Below, in pieces: positions 8,190 through 10,492 of a stretch of 10,492 nt of DNA. Numbering within the stretch: position 1 is the stretch's first letter; every line of letters starts with the position of its first letter. Source of the DNA: Candidatus Nitrosopelagicus sp. (lineage in GTDB: Archaea > Thermoproteota > Nitrososphaeria > Nitrososphaerales > Nitrosopumilaceae); assembly GCA_012964965.1 (NCBI GenBank), contig DTTB01000057.1, forward strand, positions 1 to 10,492, in the 5' to 3' direction. The position numbers were made by a program, and so were the translations under genes. The notes under the pieces were generated by a model, which saw only the letters and a program-made list of their open reading frames with translations, searched no databases and was not told the DNA's origin.

Positions 8190-8196
8190 TTTAAAT
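8190..8196 (+). promoter_or_regulatory. Possible internal promoter before nusA
   Basis: TTTAAAT at 8190-8196 lies in the 67-nt gap after rpl30e, centred about 39 bases before the nusA ATG. It could drive nusA-rps12-rps7 with a leader of about 13 nt, or it may simply be AT-rich spacer inside a transcript from further upstream. Confidence 0.25.
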
Positions 8197-8231
8197 GAGA
8201 CCCAAAAATTATTGGATTAATTAGAAGAATT

Positions 8232-8696
8232 ATGAAACAATCTATAAAACTGACAATGGATCAAATGCGCAAGATTTCACTTTTTCAAAATATTACAAAA
8301 GTTACTCCTCGTGATTGTATAGATGATGAAAAACAAGATAGGTTAATTTTTGTAGTAAACGAGGGTAAAATGGGTCTTGCTATAGGCAAAAATGGTTCTA
8401 ATATAAAATCACTACAAAATCTTCTCAAGCGGAATATCGAGTTAGTTGAATATTATAACGATCCAATAAAATTTTTAAAAAATCTGTTAAATGCAAAATT
8501 AATCAATGAAGTAAAAATCAGTACAAGGGCAGATGGTTCACTACAAGCGATAGTTTTGGTTAATCCTAATAATAAAGGTCTAGTTGTTGGTCGTGCAGGA
8601 CGTAATGCTGAAAAAGCTAGACTGCTTGCAAAAAGATATTTTGACATTCCCAGCGTTGTAATAAATAATCAAGCAGCAACGCAATTAGAGATGTAA
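8232..8696 (+). CDS. nusA: Archaeal NusA-type transcription factor (two KH domains)
   Basis: This is the short archaeal homologue of bacterial NusA, comprising only the paired KH RNA-binding domains, without the N-terminal polymerase-binding and S1 domains. It is presumed to bind nascent RNA and affect elongation or termination. The 154-aa length is typical. The first KH domain carries its GxxG loop as GKNG (52-55) within [16 protein letters not shown], and the second as GRAG (120-123) within [17 protein letters not shown]. Both loops are intact, so RNA binding is expected. The ATG at 8232 follows a 67-nt gap. The stop lies four bases before rps12, indicating a shared transcript. In bacteria NusA acts in rRNA antitermination, and its neighbours here are ribosomal proteins and a 5S gene. 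Any such role in this organism is inference. Confidence 0.9.
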   Translation: MKQSIKLTMDQMRKISLFQNITKVTPRDCIDDEKQDRLIFVVNEGKMGLAIGKNGSNIKSLQNLLKRNIELVEYYNDPIKFLKNLLNAKLINEVKISTRADGSLQAIVLVNPNNKGLVVGRAGRNAEKARLLAKRYFDIPSVVINNQAATQLEM

Positions 8697-8700
8697 TATT

Positions 8701-9138
8701 ATGGCAAAATCACCACTTGGTTTGTTTGCTGGCAGAATTTTGAAGGCAAAGAAAAAACGTCAGCGTTGGTCAATATCAGTATTTAAAAGAAGGGAACTTG
8801 GTTTGGATAAAAAAGCTAACCCATTAGGTGGCGCTCCTCAGGGAAGAGCAATTGTTTTGGAAAAAGTGGGTGTAGAAGCAAAACAACCAAACTCTGCTGT
8901 TAGAAAATGTGTCCGAATTCAATTAATAAAAAATGGTAAAACTGTTACTGCATTTTTGCCACGAGATGGGGCTATGAACTTTATCGATGAGCACGACGAA
9001 GTACATGTTGAGGGAATGGGTGCTACTCAAGGCGGCGCTATGGGTGATATCCCTGGTGTACGATACAAAGTTTTCAAAGTAAATGGAATATCTTTAAAAC
9101 AATTAGTAACTGGTAAAAAGGAAAAACCAAGAAGATAA
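8701..9138 (+). CDS. rps12: Small-subunit ribosomal protein S12 (uS12)
   Basis: This decoding-centre protein of the small ribosomal subunit is 145 aa, the archaeal/eukaryotic length, with the basic N-terminal extension (residues 1-45). The conserved loops that contact 16S rRNA near the A-site are KQPNSAVRK (61-69) and GDIPGVRY (115-122). K61 aligns with the bacterial residue at which streptomycin-resistance changes occur. The second such lysine is a glycine (G115), as is general in archaea and eukaryotes. The segment just before it, GATQGGAM (107-114), has no basic residue, whereas many archaeal and eukaryotic proteins carry arginines or lysines there. The gene starts 4 bases after nusA and ends 5 bases before rps7, so all three are cotranscribed. 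No strong Shine-Dalgarno is evident. Confidence 0.95.
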   Translation: MAKSPLGLFAGRILKAKKKRQRWSISVFKRRELGLDKKANPLGGAPQGRAIVLEKVGVEAKQPNSAVRKCVRIQLIKNGKTVTAFLPRDGAMNFIDEHDEVHVEGMGATQGGAMGDIPGVRYKVFKVNGISLKQLVTGKKEKPRR

Positions 9139-9143
9139 CAAAA

Positions 9144-9740
9144 ATGACAGCACAAAATATTTTACTCTTTAGAAAATGGCATTTGTCTGAAATAGAAATA
9201 AAAGATATTGGTCTTAAAACTGCGATTTCTTTGAAAAAAACAATAATGCCAATGGACTTTGGTCGTTCTGCACTAAGGCGATTCAATAAGGCTGATGTAA
9301 ACATTGTAGAACGATTAGTAAACAAAATGATGCATTTTGGTAAAAAAAATGCCAAAAACACTGGTAGAATGGCAGGAAAAAAAATTCATATCTATAATAT
9401 TGTAAAAACTACCTTTGAAATAATTCATCTAAAAACGGGGAAAAATCCAGTGGAAGTTTTAGTTCGCGCAATAGAAAACTCAGCACCAAATGAAGATACA
9501 ACCAGAATTGTATATGGTGGAACAGTATACCATGTCTCTGTTGATGTTGCACCACTTAGAAGAGTTGATTTAGCATTGCGGTTTATTGCGGATGGGGTAA
9601 AAGAAGCTACATTTTCTAATCCAAAACCAATAGAAGAATTTTTGGCTGAACATCTTATTCTTTCAGCTAACAATGATCCTGCATCTCCTTCTGTTAAAAG
9701 AAAGAACGAATTAGAACGAATAGCCCAAGCATCTAGATAA
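9144..9740 (+). CDS. rps7: Small-subunit ribosomal protein S7 (uS7)
   Basis: This primary 16S rRNA-binding protein organises the head of the small subunit and lines the mRNA exit channel. The 198-aa product fits the archaeal family. It has an N-terminal extension with FRKWHLSEIEIKDIGLK (9-25), the conserved segment NIVERLVNKMMHFGKKNAK (53-71), NPVEVLVRAIENSAP (101-115), and the beta-hairpin region GGTVYHVSVDVAPLRRVDLA (125-144). The ATG at 9144 is 5 bases after the rps12 stop. Because recognisable family sequence begins by residue 9, this start is well supported over internal methionines. It is the last protein gene of the cluster; EF-1A or EF-2, which follow it in many archaea, do not occur before the window ends. 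Confidence 0.95.
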   Translation: MTAQNILLFRKWHLSEIEIKDIGLKTAISLKKTIMPMDFGRSALRRFNKADVNIVERLVNKMMHFGKKNAKNTGRMAGKKIHIYNIVKTTFEIIHLKTGKNPVEVLVRAIENSAPNEDTTRIVYGGTVYHVSVDVAPLRRVDLALRFIADGVKEATFSNPKPIEEFLAEHLILSANNDPASPSVKRKNELERIAQASR

Positions 9741-9741
9741 T

Positions 9742-9760
9742 AACCAAGTTTGTTTTGGTT
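9742..9760 (+). terminator. Small hairpin after rps7
   Basis: AACCAA (9742-9747) and TTGGTT (9755-9760) can pair as a 6-bp stem with a 7-nt loop, one base after the rps7 stop codon, with T-rich sequence in the loop and just downstream. It could mark the end of the ribosomal-protein mRNA or protect its 3' end. Archaeal termination does not require a hairpin, so this is tentative. Confidence 0.3.
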
Positions 9761-9810
9761 GAATATTTACCTGTAGTTACATTAATAGTGAAGATTGTAA
9801 TTTATGCAAT

Positions 9811-9929
9811 TAAGCCGGTCATAGCGTTGGGGTGCGACCCAGTCCTATTCCGAACCTGGAAGTCAAACCCAATGTCGCTGCTGTGTTACTAAGATGCGAG
9901 AGCTCTTGGGAAGTAGCAGTGCTGGCATT
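9811..9929 (+). rRNA. rrf: 5S ribosomal RNA
   Basis: The sequence has the 5S fold. The terminal stem GCCGGU (9814-9819) pairs with GCUGGC (9921-9926). Helix II forms from AGCG plus UUGGG (9823-9831) pairing with CCCAA and CGCU (9868-9872 and 9876-9879), with the usual bulge. The helix III loop contains the hallmark UAUUCCGAACCUGGAAGU (9846-9863 region), closed by CCAG/CUGG. The helix IV-V arm ends in GCGAGAGCUCUUGGGAA (9896-9912). Ends are estimated from the terminal stem, giving close to the usual length of about 120 nt. No 16S or 23S sequence is present, so the gene is outside an rRNA operon. A T-run follows directly. Confidence 0.93.
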
Positions 9930-9937
9930 TATTTTTT
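9928..9937 (+). terminator. T-rich terminator of the 5S gene
   Basis: TTTATTTTTT follows the closing strand of the 5S terminal stem. An oligo-T tract on the non-template strand is the main archaeal intrinsic termination signal, and its position just beyond the mature 3' end fits. Confidence 0.55.
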
Positions 9938-9942
9938 AAAAA

Positions 9943-9952
9943 CTAAAAAATA
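9943..9952 (+). promoter_or_regulatory. Possible TATA box for the zinc-finger gene
   Basis: CTAAAAAATA is centred about 26 bases before the ATG at 9974, the spacing expected for a leaderless archaeal transcript. No Shine-Dalgarno sequence is seen. It lies only a few bases after the 5S terminator, so readthrough from 5S is an alternative source of transcript. Confidence 0.3.
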
Positions 9953-9973
9953 GATGCATATAGTAGTTAGATC

Positions 9974-10102
9974 ATGTCAACCTGTTCAGTATGCGGTGAG
10001 GATTTTTCTGATGACATACGTTTTCTAAATCATATGATGGAAAAGCATGGGTTTAGAAATCCAAATATCGATAAGCCAGATAGAAATTCTAGGGGATATT
10101 AG
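9974..10102 (+). CDS. Small single C2H2 zinc-finger protein
   Basis: This 42-codon frame encodes a peptide that is almost entirely one classical C2H2 zinc finger: C4-x2-C7, x12, H20-x4-H25. F11 and F17 sit at the two core hydrophobic positions, F11 being three residues after the second cysteine and F17 three before the first histidine. A short polar tail (about residues 28-42, rich in Asn, Asp, Lys, Arg) follows and ends in RGY. The finger is too exact to be accidental. Single-finger microproteins of this size occur in archaea, but their partners are mostly unknown; DNA, RNA or protein binding are all possible. It lies between the 5S rRNA gene and a convergent pterin dehydratase gene, ending 5 bases before the latter's stop. 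The gene is short enough to be missed by standard gene finding. Confidence 0.75.
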   Translation: MSTCSVCGEDFSDDIRFLNHMMEKHGFRNPNIDKPDRNSRGY

Positions 10103-10107
10103 TTTCG

Positions 10108-10425
10108 CTAAATCTTGTCTATCTTTGATGCAACTATAAAGTCATTTTCACTAAGTCCATTCATAGAATGTGTCCATAGATCCAATCTTACTTTATTCCA
10201 ATGTATCGTGATGTCAGGATGGTGACCCTCACTCTCAGCTAGATCTGCAACTTTGTTTACAAAAACCATTGCATCCTTAAAATCTTGAAATTCAAATTCC
10301 CTGTGAATCATCTTTCCGTCAAGTTCCCAGTTTGGAATACTTGTAAGATTCTTCTGAACCTCATTATCAGGAAGTGGGTCTCCTCCAGTCTCACATGAAA
10401 CACATTTTTTTTGCGTAAAATCCAT
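10108..10425 (-). CDS. Pterin-4a-carbinolamine dehydratase
   Basis: This enzyme dehydrates 4a-hydroxytetrahydropterin, regenerating the quinonoid dihydropterin after pterin-dependent hydroxylation. Related family members have been linked to molybdopterin-type cofactors. The 105-aa protein has the family fold pattern: an N-terminal C8-x2-C11 segment often seen in microbial members, a PNWELDG strand (31-37), a helix around 47-65, and the active-site signature GHHPDITIHW (67-76) with H68 and H69. H86 follows in LWTH at the conserved spacing of 17 residues from H69. All three catalytic histidines are therefore present. The ATG at 10425 is chosen because the CxxC segment follows directly and a TATA box lies 26 bases upstream. 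No pterin-dependent hydroxylase is visible in the window, so its substrate here is unknown. Confidence 0.92.
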   Translation of the reverse strand: MDFTQKKCVSCETGGDPLPDNEVQKNLTSIPNWELDGKMIHREFEFQDFKDAMVFVNKVADLAESEGHHPDITIHWNKVRLDLWTHSMNGLSENDFIVASKIDKI

Positions 10426-10447
10426 ATGAAATAGACGAAAATTACAG

Positions 10448-10455
10448 TATTATAG
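10448..10455 (-). promoter_or_regulatory. Probable TATA box for the pterin dehydratase gene
   Basis: Read on the minus strand the bases are CTATAATA, centred about 26 bases before the ATG at 10425. That places transcription initiation at or beside the start codon. No Shine-Dalgarno is present between them, so a leaderless mRNA is likely. The remaining bases to the window end show no further gene. Confidence 0.5.
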
Positions 10456-10492
10456 ATTTCTAAGGTTTATTCTTTTACTATGTGTTAGTAGA

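Noticed and set aside
8165..8231. Possible small RNA or terminator between rpl30e and nusA
   Set aside because: No stem, T-run or conserved motif is visible. Only a weak TATA-like stretch stands out.
9741..9810. tRNA gene in the spacer before 5S
   Set aside because: There is no cloverleaf, TTCGA-type T-loop or paired acceptor stem in this stretch; only the short hairpin at 9742-9760.

Overview
The window looks like a piece of an AT-rich archaeal chromosome, most likely an ammonia-oxidising-type Thaumarchaeota (Nitrososphaerota, Nitrosopumilus-like). Four things point there. The RNA polymerase largest subunit is one uninterrupted 1263-aa RpoA, where most archaea have separate A' and A'' genes. 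RpoB is a single chain. RpoH, L30e and a two-KH-domain archaeal NusA are present. A 5S rRNA gene stands alone, without 16S or 23S nearby. This placement is by recognition of families; no search was run.

Layout. Positions 1-102 (minus strand) hold the first 34 codons of a secreted protein with a signal peptide. An AT-rich divergent promoter region (103-391) separates it from the main operon. Then, all on the plus strand, come rpoH (392-643), rpoB (640-3984), rpoA (3984-7775), rpl30e (7853-8164), nusA (8232-8696), rps12 (8701-9138) and rps7 (9144-9740). The three polymerase genes are joined by overlapping stop and start codons. A second promoter appears to lie in front of rpl30e. A small hairpin follows rps7, then a 5S rRNA gene (about 9811-9929) ending in a T-run. 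A 42-aa single C2H2 zinc-finger protein follows (9974-10102). It converges, with a 5-nt gap, on a pterin-4a-carbinolamine dehydratase gene on the minus strand (10108-10425). The last 67 bases are that gene's promoter.

The central block is the classical archaeal rpoHBA-L30e-NusA-S12-S7 cluster. It makes the catalytic core of RNA polymerase, a transcription factor that binds the nascent RNA, and two small-subunit proteins of the ribosomal decoding and mRNA-exit regions. A ribosomal RNA gene directly downstream is consistent with growth-linked expression of the whole block. The elongation-factor genes that often follow rps7 in other archaea are not found between rps7 and the end of the window.

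I see no CRISPR array, insertion sequence, prophage, toxin-antitoxin or defence system. The region is mostly ordinary core genome. The points most worth a second look are the tiny zinc-finger gene, the inverted repeat bracketing the rpoH TATA box, the uncharged loop of S12 next to the decoding centre, the stand-alone 5S gene, and the contrast between promoter-proximal genes with almost no leader and Shine-Dalgarno-led genes.
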